DNA of 64,000 bases from Fuerstiella sp. (GCA_022843805.1 JALHMY010000009.1:14192-78191); one strand, 5' to 3'; positions 8,917 to 18,651 are shown, numbered from the stretch's first letter. Notes: a model not told the origin generated them from the letters alone. Program-made: numbers and translations.

Positions 8917-9546
8917 TCACGGCTGCCCTGGAGCTTTGTCGTTCACTGGAATGCTGATCACCAGGCCTGCAATTTTTGGGGTCTTTGAAGGCTTGGGATT
9001 GAAGCCTGAGTGACAGCTCACGCATCCACCGTGCAGTGGAATCGGCGTGGCTCGACGATAGATGCCGTTGTCAACTGCTTCATAGGCCGGTTCACCCTTG
9101 CCGAGTTCCCGCGCTGCCAGCTTTTCGAATTCCGTCGACGGATCGTGGTTGATGCTCATGGCTTTCAAATTGACAGAAATCCAATTGGCCTTTGAGCCTG
9201 TTTCGCGTTCCAGATTCTCGAAGACATCTTCCATCGCCCGAGCGGGGACGACGGATCGATCCGCATGGAAATACCGGTCATGCATGACCTCCAGTGTGGT
9301 TGTGTAAATCTGATGCATTAACAGGGCTCGATCACGAGCAACCGCAAGTGGGATACGTGACCCCTCGTGAGCATCTTTGGGCTTCTCAACGGTGTCTGCC
9401 TTTGCTGTCTCGTCGAACTTCTTGTCACTCGGCTTCTCGTCGGCCCCAAACGACCAGGAAATCGCCAGCGTCAGAAATGCCAGGCATACGGATGCTGACA
9501 GCAATTCAGAAGGAGTAGTGTCAAACAGGCGAACAAGTTTTTTCAT
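8917..9546 (-). CDS. DUF3365 (Tll0287-like) haem c protein, paralogue
   Basis: The ATG at 9546 (MKKLVRLFD) has GGAGAA at a good distance and begins a signal peptide; upstream ATGs up to 9669 add an unlikely leader. The organisation matches the protein at 8259-8834: helix with TLEVMHDRYF, the motif YRRATPIPLHGG, a single CVSCH haem site, and the C-terminal AGLVISIPV strand. The linker is rich in Lys, Asp and Glu. It lies on the minus strand between its paralogue and the Rrf2 gene and may be co-transcribed with both. Confidence 0.75.
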   Translation of the reverse strand: MKKLVRLFDTTPSELLSASVCLAFLTLAISWSFGADEKPSDKKFDETAKADTVEKPKDAHEGSRIPLAVARDRALLMHQIYTTTLEVMHDRYFHADRSVVPARAMEDVFENLERETGSKANWISVNLKAMSINHDPSTEFEKLAARELGKGEPAYEAVDNGIYRRATPIPLHGGCVSCHSGFNPKPSKTPKIAGLVISIPVNDKAPGQP

Positions 9547-9661
9547 CAGTGTTCTCCGGGTGGGTGAGCTGGGAGACAAAGGGCGGAAGGTTTGGCAGTC
9601 AAGTTTCGGTTGATTCTTTGAGAACAGAAACATGAAGGATGACGACATTTGCTCAGGCCAT

Positions 9662-10090
9662 TCAATCACGACTGACGTCGCATAGCGGAACTATTCGGCT
9701 TTCAGAACGCAGCACTTGTCCGATCGTAACGCTGGCAAACGCCGTCTCCGTAGCAGCGTAGGCCTGGTCAAGTTGTTGATGAAGCGGACAGAGACTCGTG
9801 TGCGACGGAAGACCCAGCGGACAGTGTCGAATTCGCTCCAAGGGTGCCACCGCGTTAACAACGTCCAGAATGGTGATGTCATCAGGGGAACGAGAAAGCG
9901 AATAGCCGCCCCCTGGTCCGGACCGTGAGTGCACCAACTGAGCATGTACGAGGTCCTGAAGCACTTTGTGCAAATAACGCCGCGGTACCTTTGTCTGCTC
10001 ACACAACGAATCCGCCGGCTCTGATCGGCCAGCTTCTCCGGCCAGACAAGCGACGGTTCGCAGTGCGTATTCGGCAGTTTTCGAAAGCAT
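9662..10090 (-). CDS. Rrf2-family regulator, probable NO sensor (NsrR-like)
   Basis: A 142-residue Rrf2 protein starting [17 protein letters not shown] with GAGGGG upstream of the ATG. The wing motif [11 protein letters not shown] is present. The potential cluster region [16 protein letters not shown] has the same spacing as the regulator at 4763. It is transcribed divergently from the flavohaemoglobin gene. The shared region contains a perfect inverted repeat covering a promoter, the usual arrangement for NsrR-type repression of hmp. The two DUF3365 genes downstream may be in its operon. Confidence 0.85.
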   Translation of the reverse strand: MLSKTAEYALRTVACLAGEAGRSEPADSLCEQTKVPRRYLHKVLQDLVHAQLVHSRSGPGGGYSLSRSPDDITILDVVNAVAPLERIRHCPLGLPSHTSLCPLHQQLDQAYAATETAFASVTIGQVLRSESRIVPLCDVSRD

Positions 10091-10113
10091 GTGATCCCCT
10101 CAGATTTGGAATA

Positions 10114-10147
10114 TTTCAATTCTACACATTGACATGTAGAATTGAAA
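10114..10147. promoter_or_regulatory. Perfect 13-bp inverted repeat, probable Rrf2 operator
   Basis: TTTCAATTCTACA (10114-10126) and its exact complement TGTAGAATTGAAA (10135-10147) flank an 8-bp spacer. The site lies in the divergent gap between the Rrf2 gene and hmp and embraces a TTGACA hexamer. Protein bound here would block hmp transcription and probably autoregulate the Rrf2 gene. No second exact copy was found in the window; only the partial match near 4727-4740. Confidence 0.7.
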
Positions 10148-10156
10148 CGGTAAAGT
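10129..10156 (+). promoter_or_regulatory. Predicted sigma-70-type promoter of hmp
   Basis: TTGACA at 10129-10134 and TAAAGT at 10151-10156 are separated by 16 bp and read toward hmp. The -35 hexamer lies in the spacer and edge of the perfect inverted repeat, so operator and promoter overlap. The leader to the ATG at 10257 is about 95 nt. Confidence 0.5.
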
Positions 10157-10256
10157 CGAATTAAAGAGACACACAACCATCTCCTCGTATTCTCAACTGA
10201 TTTGTCGCCTCACCAATGCGGCAAATATTGCTCCTGAAACGATCGGAATTGTCCAT

Positions 10257-11486
10257 ATGCTCAGCGAAAACACCATTCAGATTGTAAAGGCCACTGCTCC
10301 TGCAGTTGCGCAGCACGCAGAAGCTATCACTCGACGCTTCTATTCATTGATGTTTGTCGGAAATCCCGAGGTAAAGGCCTTCTTCAATCAGGCACATCAG
10401 CATTCCGGGGGCCAGCAGAAGGCTCTAGCCGGGGCAATCTGTGCGTATGCGGCCAACATTGACAACTTGGGAGCGCTTGGACCGGCCGTCGAGTTGATTG
10501 CTCAGAAACACTGCTCGCTGGGAATTCAACGCGAACAATACCCGATTGTCGGGAAGCACCTCCTGGTGGCGATTCGTGATGTGCTGGGGGATGCCGCAAC
10601 CGACGAAGTGATCGCCGCCTGGGCAGAAGCGTATGGTTTTCTGGCTGAGGTCTGCATCGGTCGCGAATCTGAGATCTATCAGGAACAAGCATCTGCGTCG
10701 GGCGGGTGGAATGGCTATCGCAAGTTCCGCGTCGAACAAAGAGTTGTCGAATGTGAACATGTGACATCTTTCTACCTGAAGCCTTCGGATGGAAAGGCTC
10801 TGCGTGACTTCAAGCCTGGGCAATACATCACCGTCAATCTTCCGCACCCGACGACACCAACATCTCCTCGCAATTACAGTTTGTCGGATCGACCAGGCCT
10901 GCCTCACTATCGAATCAGCGTCAAGCGTGAAGCGGCCCCAACTCTCGACGCGCCTGCCGGATTGATCTCCAATCTGCTTCACGATCAGGTGCAAAAAGGT
11001 GACGAACTTTCCATCGGCCCGCCGTGTGGAGAATTCACGCTCGATACCTCATCTGCCGATGGTAAGCCCATTGTAATGTTGGCAGGTGGCATCGGAGTGA
11101 CTCCGCTCCTGAGCATGCTGAAAGCTCTGGCGAAAGATTCGACATCTCCCGTCTACTTCGTTCATGCATCTCAGAACAGCCGACTGCATGCGTTGGCTGG
11201 AGAAGTGCGGGAGGCGGCAAGTCAACGTCCTGCGATCCAGACACATTTTCGGTACGACGCTCCACTGGCCGACGACCTGAGCACAGGACGCTGTGACAGC
11301 ATCGGCCGCGTTGATCTTGAATTCCTTCAGACGATTCTGCCGACCAACGAAGCGCAGTTCTACTTCTGCGGTCCCAAGCCTTTCATGACGGGAGTTTACC
11401 GAGCCCTGAAAGACTGGCACGTTGACGAATCACGGATCCACTTCGAGTTCTTTGGACCTCGCCAGGAGATTAGTGGAGTTAACTAA
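10257..11486 (+). CDS. hmp: Flavohaemoglobin, nitric oxide dioxygenase
   Basis: A 409-residue protein of normal Hmp length. Residues 1-140 are a globin domain starting [17 protein letters not shown], with the haem-pocket region QKHCSLGI containing the proximal histidine. The central FAD domain has the RxYS-type motif PRNYSLSD, and the C-terminal NAD domain has [12 protein letters not shown] and CGPKPFM. It oxidises NO to nitrate with O2 and NAD(P)H in the cytoplasm. It is divergent from an Rrf2 regulator and is the first gene of an apparent NO-detoxification operon reaching at least to the HPP gene. Confidence 0.95.
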   Translation: MLSENTIQIVKATAPAVAQHAEAITRRFYSLMFVGNPEVKAFFNQAHQHSGGQQKALAGAICAYAANIDNLGALGPAVELIAQKHCSLGIQREQYPIVGKHLLVAIRDVLGDAATDEVIAAWAEAYGFLAEVCIGRESEIYQEQASASGGWNGYRKFRVEQRVVECEHVTSFYLKPSDGKALRDFKPGQYITVNLPHPTTPTSPRNYSLSDRPGLPHYRISVKREAAPTLDAPAGLISNLLHDQVQKGDELSIGPPCGEFTLDTSSADGKPIVMLAGGIGVTPLLSMLKALAKDSTSPVYFVHASQNSRLHALAGEVREAASQRPAIQTHFRYDAPLADDLSTGRCDSIGRVDLEFLQTILPTNEAQFYFCGPKPFMTGVYRALKDWHVDESRIHFEFFGPRQEISGVN

Positions 11487-11562
11487 GCGGTGATCCGGCT
11501 GGTGTCAACCTCCCCAGACTCGAACGAATTTCAGGCACATTCATCCTGACCAGGAGCATGTC

Positions 11563-12882
11563 ATGCGGCCCTGCAAAATACCCCCGATTTTTTCTCTTCC
11601 CACATTGATATTGTTGCTGATGAACAGCACCTCCGCTGTCGCTTTTCAGGCGGTTGATGAGTTCGAAAAAGAACCCATTCTTTACAGTATATCCACGCCA
11701 GGAAATCGTGTCGAAGAATTGAAAGCCGCGATCGAGTCAGGACAAAGAACGCTCCAGAAAACTCCCGAATTTGGGTACCTGCCTGACTTGCTCAAGGCCC
11801 TCGAAGTCCCCGTTGAATCGCAGACGCTTGTGTTCTCAAAAACAAGCCTCCAGATGCGACGCATTTCGCCGCGAACTCCTCGCGCCATCTATTTCAATGA
11901 CGATGTCTACGTGGGCTTTTGCCAATCCGGCGATGTACTTGAGATCTCAGCCGTTGATCCCAAACTTGGAACGGTCTTCTATTCGGTTGATCAACACTCT
12001 CCCGATCAGCCCGCTATCCAGCGTCAGACCGAAAGTTGCCTCGTGTGTCACAGTTCATCCCGGATGGAAGGCGTGCCCGGTCATATCATTCGTTCCCTGT
12101 ATGTCGATGCGGGAGGTCAACCTCTTCTTTCAGCGGGCAGTCGCACAGTCGATCACACAACACCTGTGAAGGATCGCTGGGGTGGCTGGTACGTGACAGG
12201 CACTCATGGTGCTCAGAAGCACTTGGGTAATCTTGTGATTCGTGGTCGTGATGTTGAAGAGCCGGTCGACAACTCGGAAGGTCAGAATGTCACCGACCTG
12301 AAGTTCCGTATCAATCCCGATCGCTATCTCTCTGCCCATAGCGACATTGTGGCACTCATGGTTCTGGAGCATCAGGCTCTGGTCCACAATCGCCTCACAA
12401 AAGCCAGCTTTGAAACTCGTCAGGCTCTCGCTTACGACGAGTTGATGCGCAAGATGCTGGACAAGCCCGAAGGTGAGTTGCTGGAAAGCACAGTTCGCCG
12501 AATTCAAAGTGTGAGTGAACGTCTTGTCGAGGCTTTGTTGTTCGTCAATGAGGCAAAGCTGACTGATCCGCTCAAAGGGACATCAGGTTACGCAGAGCAA
12601 TTTGCCACACCAGGCCCCAAGGACGATCAGGGACGCTCTCTCCGAGACATGGATATGTCGACGCGAATGCTGAAGTACCCGTGCAGCTACCTGATCTATT
12701 CCGAAGCATTTGAGCAGTTGCCGACGGCAGCAAAAGACTGCGTGCTTCAGAAACTGTGGGACGTAGTTTCCGGAACAGACGTTTCTGAAAAGTACTCCCA
12801 TCTCTCACAAGACGATCGTCGAGCCATTCGAGAAATCCTGCTTCAAACAAAGCTTGACCTTCCGGACTACTGGAAGATTTAG
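11563..12882 (+). CDS. Exported monohaem protein of unknown function in NO operon
   Basis: A 439-residue protein with a signal peptide (hydrophobic residues about 8-27). It has one haem c motif, CLVCHSSS, near residue 160, and conserved-looking aromatic and Gly-rich segments such as DRWGGWYVTGTHG. I do not recognise the family. The C-terminal half is mainly helical with few cysteines. It lies 77 nt after hmp and 95 nt before the NO reductase gene on the same strand, so it is probably regulated with them. A role in periplasmic electron transfer or NO/nitrite chemistry is inferred only from the haem site and neighbours. Confidence 0.7.
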   Translation: MRPCKIPPIFSLPTLILLLMNSTSAVAFQAVDEFEKEPILYSISTPGNRVEELKAAIESGQRTLQKTPEFGYLPDLLKALEVPVESQTLVFSKTSLQMRRISPRTPRAIYFNDDVYVGFCQSGDVLEISAVDPKLGTVFYSVDQHSPDQPAIQRQTESCLVCHSSSRMEGVPGHIIRSLYVDAGGQPLLSAGSRTVDHTTPVKDRWGGWYVTGTHGAQKHLGNLVIRGRDVEEPVDNSEGQNVTDLKFRINPDRYLSAHSDIVALMVLEHQALVHNRLTKASFETRQALAYDELMRKMLDKPEGELLESTVRRIQSVSERLVEALLFVNEAKLTDPLKGTSGYAEQFATPGPKDDQGRSLRDMDMSTRMLKYPCSYLIYSEAFEQLPTAAKDCVLQKLWDVVSGTDVSEKYSHLSQDDRRAIREILLQTKLDLPDYWKI

Positions 12883-12977
12883 ACCTGTTCGTGCATCTAC
12901 CATCCGCCGGGACAGCCATCCTCACGTCGATACTCCCCCAATGAATCTTGTTCCAACAGTCGAAAGTCACCCAATCA

Positions 12978-15200
12978 ATGCGACGTCTCTGGATTGCGTT
13001 TACCCTCGTGATGTTTGTTTCATTTCTCGTGCTCGGGTGGGTCGGGACTCGAATATACGATGAGATGCCACCAATTCCGGATCGGGTTGTCACAACTTCC
13101 GGCGAAGAAGTGATTGGTCCTGGCGACATTGAGAAGGGTCAGAATGTCTGGCAAACGCTCGGTGGTATGCAGGTTGGCTCCATCTGGGGACACGGCAGCT
13201 ATGTGGCTCCGGACTGGTCTGCCGATTATCTCCATCGCGAAGCCATGTTCATTCTGAATCAATGGGCAGAAGTCGAATTCAACAACGACTTTGCCAGCTT
13301 GAGTTCGGAACGTCAGTCGCAATTGACAGGTCGATTGAAGGATCTGCTTCGAACAAACACCTTCGACACAACAACTCGTACAATCACTGTGGATCCTGTG
13401 AGAGCCGCCGCGTACAGGTCCATTGCAGCGCACTATCAGGACGTGTTTCTGAAGGGCGTTGTGGACTATGCTATTCCCGCTCAAACAGTCTCAAGTGAAG
13501 AACGAGCGCGTCAACTCAGTGCGTTCTTCTCGTGGTCGGCATGGGCCACAGTCACCAACCGCCCCGGCTTGACCGTCAGCTACACCCAGAATTGGCCACA
13601 TGAACCTCTGGTGGGAAATGTTCCAACTGGGGAATCGGTCGTCTGGACGGGCGTCAGCATCATCATGCTGCTGGCCGGAATCTCGGCCATGGGCTGGTGG
13701 TATGCATCGCGACGCGAAGACGGCGAGGCCATGGAAGTGCCTGCCGAAGACCCTCTGCAAAGCTGGGAGGCAACGCCGTCTCAGCGAGCGACCGTGAAGT
13801 ACTTCTGGACCGTAGCAGCATTGATTCTTGCCCAAATGGGGCTGGGGATTGTCACGGCTCATTATGGTGTCGAAGGGGACGGTTTTTACGGCATCCCGCT
13901 TTCAAAATGGTTGCCCTACAGTGTCGCTCGCACGTGGCATATTCAAATCGGACTTTTCTGGATTGCGACTGCGTGGCTGGCCGCAGGATTGTTTATTGGT
14001 CCGCTTGTGAGCAATCGTGAACCGACAGGACAGCGACTCGGAGTCAATGTTCTTTTCATCGCCCTGCTCGTGGTTGTTGTGGGTTCATTGGCTGGTGAAT
14101 GGTTGAGTGTCAAGAATTACCTGACGGACGAGGTGTCTTTCTACCTCGGTCATCAGGGATACGAATATGTCGATCTGGGAAGAGTCTGGCAGATCGGCTT
14201 GATGGTTGGACTGCTGCTCTGGTTGGTCTTGATGCTTCGAGCACTTTGGCCAGCTCTGAAGGGAGAAGGCGATCAGAAACAACTTGTTTTGCTGCTTGCC
14301 GTGTCCACCGGCGCGATTGCGTTGTTCTACGGAGCCGGATTGACATGGGGCCAACATACACATCTGACGATCGTTGAATATTGGCGATGGTGGGTTGTCC
14401 ATTTGTGGGTGGAAGGCTTCTTTGAAGTCTTCGCCACCACGGTGATTGCCTTCATCTTCATGCGTCTGAATCTGATTCGGCCACGCGCCGCGGCATCGGC
14501 CGCTCTGTTATCGGCCACGGTCTTTCTGTCCGGCGGCATCATCGGGACGTGTCATCATCTTTACTTCAGCGGCACGCCGTCAGTTGCTCTGGCCTGGGGT
14601 TCCGTCTTCAGCGCACTGGAAGTTGTTCCGCTGGTGCTGGTTGGTTTTGACGCGATGGACGACCTGCGACGATCGCGAACATCACCGTGGGTACAGCGTT
14701 ACAAGTGGCCGATCTACTACTTCGTGTCAGTGGCTTTCTGGAATATGGTTGGTGCGGGACTTTTCGGTTTCATGATCAACCCACCGATTGCCCTCTACTA
14801 CATGCAGGGACTGAATACGACACCGCTGCACGGACACGCCGCGTTGTTCGGAGTTTACGGAATGCTGGGTATTGGTCTCATGCTGGTTTGTCTGCGAATT
14901 CTTGTGCCGGGCGTCGAATGGAAAGAGCGGATGTTGCGTTTCTCTTTCTGGTCGTTGAATGGCGGTCTGATGGCGATGTGCGTGCTCAGTCTTCTGCCGG
15001 TTGGTCTGATGCAGACATCGGCCTCTGTTGAACATGGTTACTGGTATGCTCGCAGCAGTGAATTTCTGCAGACACCTTTGATGCAAACTCTGCGATGGAT
15101 GCGTGTTCCGGGCGACACCATTTTCTTCCTGGGAGCGGTCGCGCTAGTTCTCTTCGTTGCCGGCTTGAAGACCGGTCATTCATTCCGTCGAACGAAGTGA
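12978..15200 (+). CDS. norZ: Quinol-dependent nitric oxide reductase (qNOR)
   Basis: The ATG at 12978 (MRRLWIAFTLVMF) places a membrane helix at the N-terminus as expected; a TTG at 12948 adds ten residues. The N-terminal periplasmic domain resembles that fused in qNOR (GDIEKGQNVWQTLGGMQVGS, GHGSYVAPDWSADYLHRE). It is followed by about twelve further membrane helices of the haem-copper oxidase type. Histidines in AHYGVEG, WHIQIGLFWIATAW, HLWVEGFFEVFATT and GHAALFGVYG fit haem b and FeB ligands. It reduces two NO to N2O using quinol. Length (740 residues) agrees with single-subunit NorZ. Confidence 0.93.
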   Translation: MRRLWIAFTLVMFVSFLVLGWVGTRIYDEMPPIPDRVVTTSGEEVIGPGDIEKGQNVWQTLGGMQVGSIWGHGSYVAPDWSADYLHREAMFILNQWAEVEFNNDFASLSSERQSQLTGRLKDLLRTNTFDTTTRTITVDPVRAAAYRSIAAHYQDVFLKGVVDYAIPAQTVSSEERARQLSAFFSWSAWATVTNRPGLTVSYTQNWPHEPLVGNVPTGESVVWTGVSIIMLLAGISAMGWWYASRREDGEAMEVPAEDPLQSWEATPSQRATVKYFWTVAALILAQMGLGIVTAHYGVEGDGFYGIPLSKWLPYSVARTWHIQIGLFWIATAWLAAGLFIGPLVSNREPTGQRLGVNVLFIALLVVVVGSLAGEWLSVKNYLTDEVSFYLGHQGYEYVDLGRVWQIGLMVGLLLWLVLMLRALWPALKGEGDQKQLVLLLAVSTGAIALFYGAGLTWGQHTHLTIVEYWRWWVVHLWVEGFFEVFATTVIAFIFMRLNLIRPRAAASAALLSATVFLSGGIIGTCHHLYFSGTPSVALAWGSVFSALEVVPLVLVGFDAMDDLRRSRTSPWVQRYKWPIYYFVSVAFWNMVGAGLFGFMINPPIALYYMQGLNTTPLHGHAALFGVYGMLGIGLMLVCLRILVPGVEWKERMLRFSFWSLNGGLMAMCVLSLLPVGLMQTSASVEHGYWYARSSEFLQTPLMQTLRWMRVPGDTIFFLGAVALVLFVAGLKTGHSFRRTK

Positions 15201-15258
15201 GTTCATGATGGTCCCTGCCGCATCCCGGCAAAATAGTAGTTTTCCTAAGGAACAAGAC

Positions 15259-15612
15259 ATGGCGATTGAACACCTGCAACCCAGCGTTGTCACGCATTTA
15301 CCACTCGGTCCGGCTCTGGGCGAATCAGCAACGTCGACACTGGTCAAGACTGCTTCATTCGAGCTGATTCGAATGGTGCTTCCTGCCGGAAAAGAGATCC
15401 CTCCGCACAAGACACGCGGTGAAATTACGGTTCAATGCCTGGAGGGACGTGTCAGTTTTTCGTGTCACGGAACAACAAGAGACCTCCGTCCCGGCGATTT
15501 GCTTTATCTTGCTGCCGATGAAGTGCATGCCTTGAAAGCGGTTGAGACTTCGTCGTTACTTGTGTCGCTGGTGCTGGCAAAAGACCGGTCTCACTCTGAT
15601 TCACGGGGGTAA
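15259..15612 (+). CDS. Small cupin-domain protein
   Basis: Start at 15259 (MAIEHLQPSVV) with AAGGAA 9 nt upstream; an ATG at 15205 adds 18 residues. It is a single cupin beta-barrel: motif 1 is represented by PPHKTRGEITVQCLEG, with a His and Glu able to bind metal, and motif 2 by PGDLLYLAADEVHALKA. The substrate is unknown. It lies 58 nt after the NO reductase gene and 10 nt before the HPP gene, so it belongs to the same transcription unit; small cupins of this type often accompany NO or redox stress genes. Confidence 0.75.
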   Translation: MAIEHLQPSVVTHLPLGPALGESATSTLVKTASFELIRMVLPAGKEIPPHKTRGEITVQCLEGRVSFSCHGTTRDLRPGDLLYLAADEVHALKAVETSSLLVSLVLAKDRSHSDSRG

Positions 15613-15622
15613 TTCTATTTCT

Positions 15623-16189
15623 ATGCAGAACAGATTTACGAGCCGACGAACATCACGAGTTCGGCTTAGTCGGCGGATTGTCCTGATGGCGCGCAGGAGC
15701 CATCGTAAAGGATGTGACTTTCAACCCAAATTCTCTTCCACGCAGATGTTGCTGTCATGGGCGGGTAGCTTTCTGGGAATTGGACTGCTCGCTTATCTTT
15801 CTGTCGACAGCAAATACCCGCTGATCGCCGCACCGATGGGGGCTACCTCGGTATTGGTCTTTGGAGTTCCCCATAGCCCGTTAGCTCAACCAAGGAACGT
15901 AATCGGTGGGAATTTCATCGGTGCATTTGTGTCTGTGGCTCTGGGACAATCGTTCGGGACAGCTCCCTGGGTGATGGCAATGGCCGTTTCAACCACAATT
16001 GTTCTGATGAAGATCACTCGAACCGTCCATCCCCCTTCGGGCGCAGTGGCCTTGGTGGGCGTGATGTCTGAAGTCTCGTGGGACTTCTTGTTCGCTCCAG
16101 TCCTTGCAGGTTCTGTGTTGATCGTCGTTTGGACTTATGTCTTTAACAACTTGTCGCCCGGACGGTCTTATCCTACGCATTGGCTCTAG
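15623..16189 (+). CDS. HPP-family membrane protein, possible nitrite transporter
   Basis: The ATG at 15623 follows the cupin stop by 10 nt. After a basic N-terminus of about 40 residues there are four hydrophobic spans. The family motif VHPPSGAVALVGV lies in the loop before the last span, and PMGATSVLVFG fits the conserved first loop. HPP proteins of cyanobacteria and chloroplasts transport nitrite, which would suit an operon of nitrogen oxide metabolism, but this specific function is an inference. Confidence 0.8.
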   Translation: MQNRFTSRRTSRVRLSRRIVLMARRSHRKGCDFQPKFSSTQMLLSWAGSFLGIGLLAYLSVDSKYPLIAAPMGATSVLVFGVPHSPLAQPRNVIGGNFIGAFVSVALGQSFGTAPWVMAMAVSTTIVLMKITRTVHPPSGAVALVGVMSEVSWDFLFAPVLAGSVLIVVWTYVFNNLSPGRSYPTHWL

Positions 16190-16242
16190 ATCGTTTCAGA
16201 ATTTGCAAGTCGCAGCCGCCCATCTGTGCTTCGAGGATCGAA

Positions 16243-16602
16243 ATGCCAAGACCAAAGTCGCCACATGTTCGGGAACTTATTGTAAATTCCATCAATCAAG
16301 GAATGTCAGTCGCTGAAGCGGTGGAAACTTACCAGGTCGCGAGACGGACGATCTACTACTACCTGCAGCGTGCCCGATCTCAAACAGAGGCTCCGCTTGT
16401 AGTTCGGGCACGTACAGGACCCAGGTCAAAACTGGAGAACTATCGAAAAGCAATTCTTGCTGCCAGAAACGCGAATCCCGGTCTCTCAATGCGGGAACTT
16501 TGCGAACTCCTGAAGCTTCCCGTCTGCCCGAGTACTTTAAGTCGAACGCTTGCGGCATGGAACCTCGCGGTCGAGCATGAGAAGCATGATGAATCGGGTT
16601 GA
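16243..16602 (+). CDS. Homeodomain-like HTH protein, transposase-N-terminus type
   Basis: Start at 16243 (MPRPKSPHVRELIVNS). The first half is a helix-turn-helix of the kind found at the N-terminus of IS630-family transposases (GMSVAEAVETYQVARRTIYYYLQRAR). The second half contains a second HTH-like segment (PGLSMRELCELLKLPVCPSTLSRTL). No DDE catalytic domain follows, so it is either a stand-alone DNA-binding protein or a transposase remnant. Confidence 0.55.
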   Translation: MPRPKSPHVRELIVNSINQGMSVAEAVETYQVARRTIYYYLQRARSQTEAPLVVRARTGPRSKLENYRKAILAARNANPGLSMRELCELLKLPVCPSTLSRTLAAWNLAVEHEKHDESG

Positions 16603-16702
16603 AGCAAACTCAGACTGGCGTGTCCAGTTTAATAAGCATTAAGCAGCAGCGTTTGTTTGATGGTCCGTTCAGTGCAGGCACCATTGGCGGCATCGTCTAC
16701 CT

Positions 16703-17431
16703 CTAGCCCCGCTCAGGCACAGTGGCTGACTCAACTTTGCGTTTTTGCTGATGAATCACGCCATCTTCCATTTCGTAAATTGCATCAAACACTTCCAGAG
16801 TTCGCTGGTCATGAGTCACCACAATCACACCGGCCCCGTGCTCGCGGGCAACGTTGCGGAAGAGTTCCATCACCTGACGGCCGCGATGGCTGTCTAAGGC
16901 CGCCGTAGGTTCGTCGGCCAGGATTACACTCGGATGATTGGCGAGGGCTCTGGCCACGGCGACTCGCTGCTGCTGACCGCCTGACAGCATCGCTGTGCTG
17001 TGATCCAGACGGTCGCCGACTCCCAATTCGTCCAGCAGTTCGGCCGCGCGAGTGCGAGCTGCTCGACTGGTCATGCCGTTCAGTTCCATCGCAATCTGCA
17101 CGTTCTCAATGGCACTCAGGAAAGGAATCAGATTCGACTTCTGAAACACATATCCAATGTGCCGACGTCGAAAGCTGCGAAGATTGACGGCCGCACGAGG
17201 GCCATCCATCACCAGCGTGCCACCGATGCGAACCTGCCCCGAAGTCGGCGGATTGATCAGCCCAACGGCCGTGAGAAACGTCGACTTCCCGGAACCGCTC
17301 GGTCCCAGCAGGGCGATCACTTCACCTCGCCGGACCTGCACGCTCGCATCGCGCATGGCGACCACTTCGGTGTTGCCGCTTCCATAGATCTTGCTGATAC
17401 TGATGGTTTCAATCGCCAGTTCGTCAGACAT
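16703..17431 (-). CDS. ABC transporter ATPase, MacB/DevA (ABC3) type
   Basis: Start taken at 17431 (MSDELAIETISISKIYG); the longer frame to 17518 overlaps the permease gene. Walker A is GPSGSGKS, the ABC signature is LSGGQQQRVAVARAL, Walker B is VILADEPTAALD and the H-loop lies in VTHDQR. It energises the exporter formed with the FtsX-type permease (17437-18651) and membrane-fusion protein (18648-19829). The order MFP-permease-ATPase matches DevBCA-type exporters. Confidence 0.9.
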   Translation of the reverse strand: MSDELAIETISISKIYGSGNTEVVAMRDASVQVRRGEVIALLGPSGSGKSTFLTAVGLINPPTSGQVRIGGTLVMDGPRAAVNLRSFRRRHIGYVFQKSNLIPFLSAIENVQIAMELNGMTSRAARTRAAELLDELGVGDRLDHSTAMLSGGQQQRVAVARALANHPSVILADEPTAALDSHRGRQVMELFRNVAREHGAGVIVVTHDQRTLEVFDAIYEMEDGVIHQQKRKVESATVPERG

Positions 17432-17436
17432 TGTGG

Positions 17437-18651
17437 CTATCCCATCAGAGCATCGTTCGGGTTCACTCGCATGGCTTTCCAGATTCCCAGCAAACTGGAA
17501 AGCACGGAGATCACACACACGATGACCGCCAGTTGAATCAGATCGTCATTTGTCAGAACAACTCGACGAGGGAAATGCGGAAACAGCTTTTGTCCGACAG
17601 CCCACGCGATCCCGTATCCCAGTCCGCCCAGGAGTAGTGCCTGCTGCAGAATGAGTCCGAGGATCACATGGTTCTGAGCACCGATCAGTTTGAGCAACGC
17701 GATGGAGTGAATCTTGTCCAGCGTCAGTGTATACAGAATCAGCGCCATGATGATGGCGGCAATGATCGTCAACAGAACGCGAAACATCCCGAGTTGCCGT
17801 TTGGCTTTATCGACCATGCCCTGAACCAGCAATTCTTCCTGTCCATGTCGGCTGAAAACCGACACGTCGCCCCACGAAGATATGATCTTCTCAACTTGCA
17901 GCGGGTCTGCTCCCGGAGCCACCTTGGCAATGACGGCGCTCAAGGGCGGAGGTGTGACGCCCGGGAGTTCCGCTGTCGGCCGCGCGAGTTGCTCCGTGAG
18001 TGCCGGCTGGCTAAGAAACAGTTCGTTCTCCTGTCCACGCGAATCGCGCGCGGCACGTTCCAGTCGCACGGATTCGCCTGAGCTGTCGAATTGGATCGCC
18101 TGAGAATCCTGAATCGTGGTGAAGGCCATTCCGTCGCCTCCCGAACTCACCATGCCGGAAGTGATGCCAACGACGGTATAGGTTTCTTTGCCGAGTGGAA
18201 TTCGTTCACCGAGTTGCAGCCCCAGCGTTTTGTCAGCAACGATCTCAAAATGATTCTGCCGCAGGGCTCGCCCGGAAATCAGCGGCAGCCATTCGCCTTT
18301 ATCGACCGGCCAGCTCAGCCCGAGCACCGACATTCGTATCGGCTTGCCGTTGTGTTGCCGCTGAATCGTGTGGTACACGAATTCGCGGGAAGACTGAATC
18401 CCGGGGACAGCTTCAACTCGATAGACAAGCGACTTTGGCACGCGTGACACTTCGGCAAATGGACCTCGAGTATCCTTCTGCACGATCCACAAGTCTGCGT
18501 CGATGCGATTGATCAGCAGCGTGGCGTCTTCCAACAGGCCGCGATAGATCCCCGCCATGCCCATGACGATCATCAGCAGCATGCCGATACCGAGCACGGT
18601 CAGAATGAAGCGACCGAGATTGTGCCGGATATCTTTGATGGCAAGATTCAT
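17437..18651 (-). CDS. ABC transporter permease, FtsX/DevC type
   Basis: A 404-residue permease with one N-terminal membrane helix (about residues 14-34), a large extracytoplasmic domain, and three C-terminal helices with the FtsX-like ending. The sequence NLGRFILTVLGIGML at the start fits DevC-like permeases. Its start overlaps the end of the membrane-fusion gene by 4 nt and it is followed 5 nt later by the ATPase start. The substrate is unknown; DevBCA systems in cyanobacteria export glycolipids, and others export lipophilic compounds. Confidence 0.88.
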   Translation of the reverse strand: MNLAIKDIRHNLGRFILTVLGIGMLLMIVMGMAGIYRGLLEDATLLINRIDADLWIVQKDTRGPFAEVSRVPKSLVYRVEAVPGIQSSREFVYHTIQRQHNGKPIRMSVLGLSWPVDKGEWLPLISGRALRQNHFEIVADKTLGLQLGERIPLGKETYTVVGITSGMVSSGGDGMAFTTIQDSQAIQFDSSGESVRLERAARDSRGQENELFLSQPALTEQLARPTAELPGVTPPPLSAVIAKVAPGADPLQVEKIISSWGDVSVFSRHGQEELLVQGMVDKAKRQLGMFRVLLTIIAAIIMALILYTLTLDKIHSIALLKLIGAQNHVILGLILQQALLLGGLGYGIAWAVGQKLFPHFPRRVVLTNDDLIQLAVIVCVISVLSSLLGIWKAMRVNPNDALMG

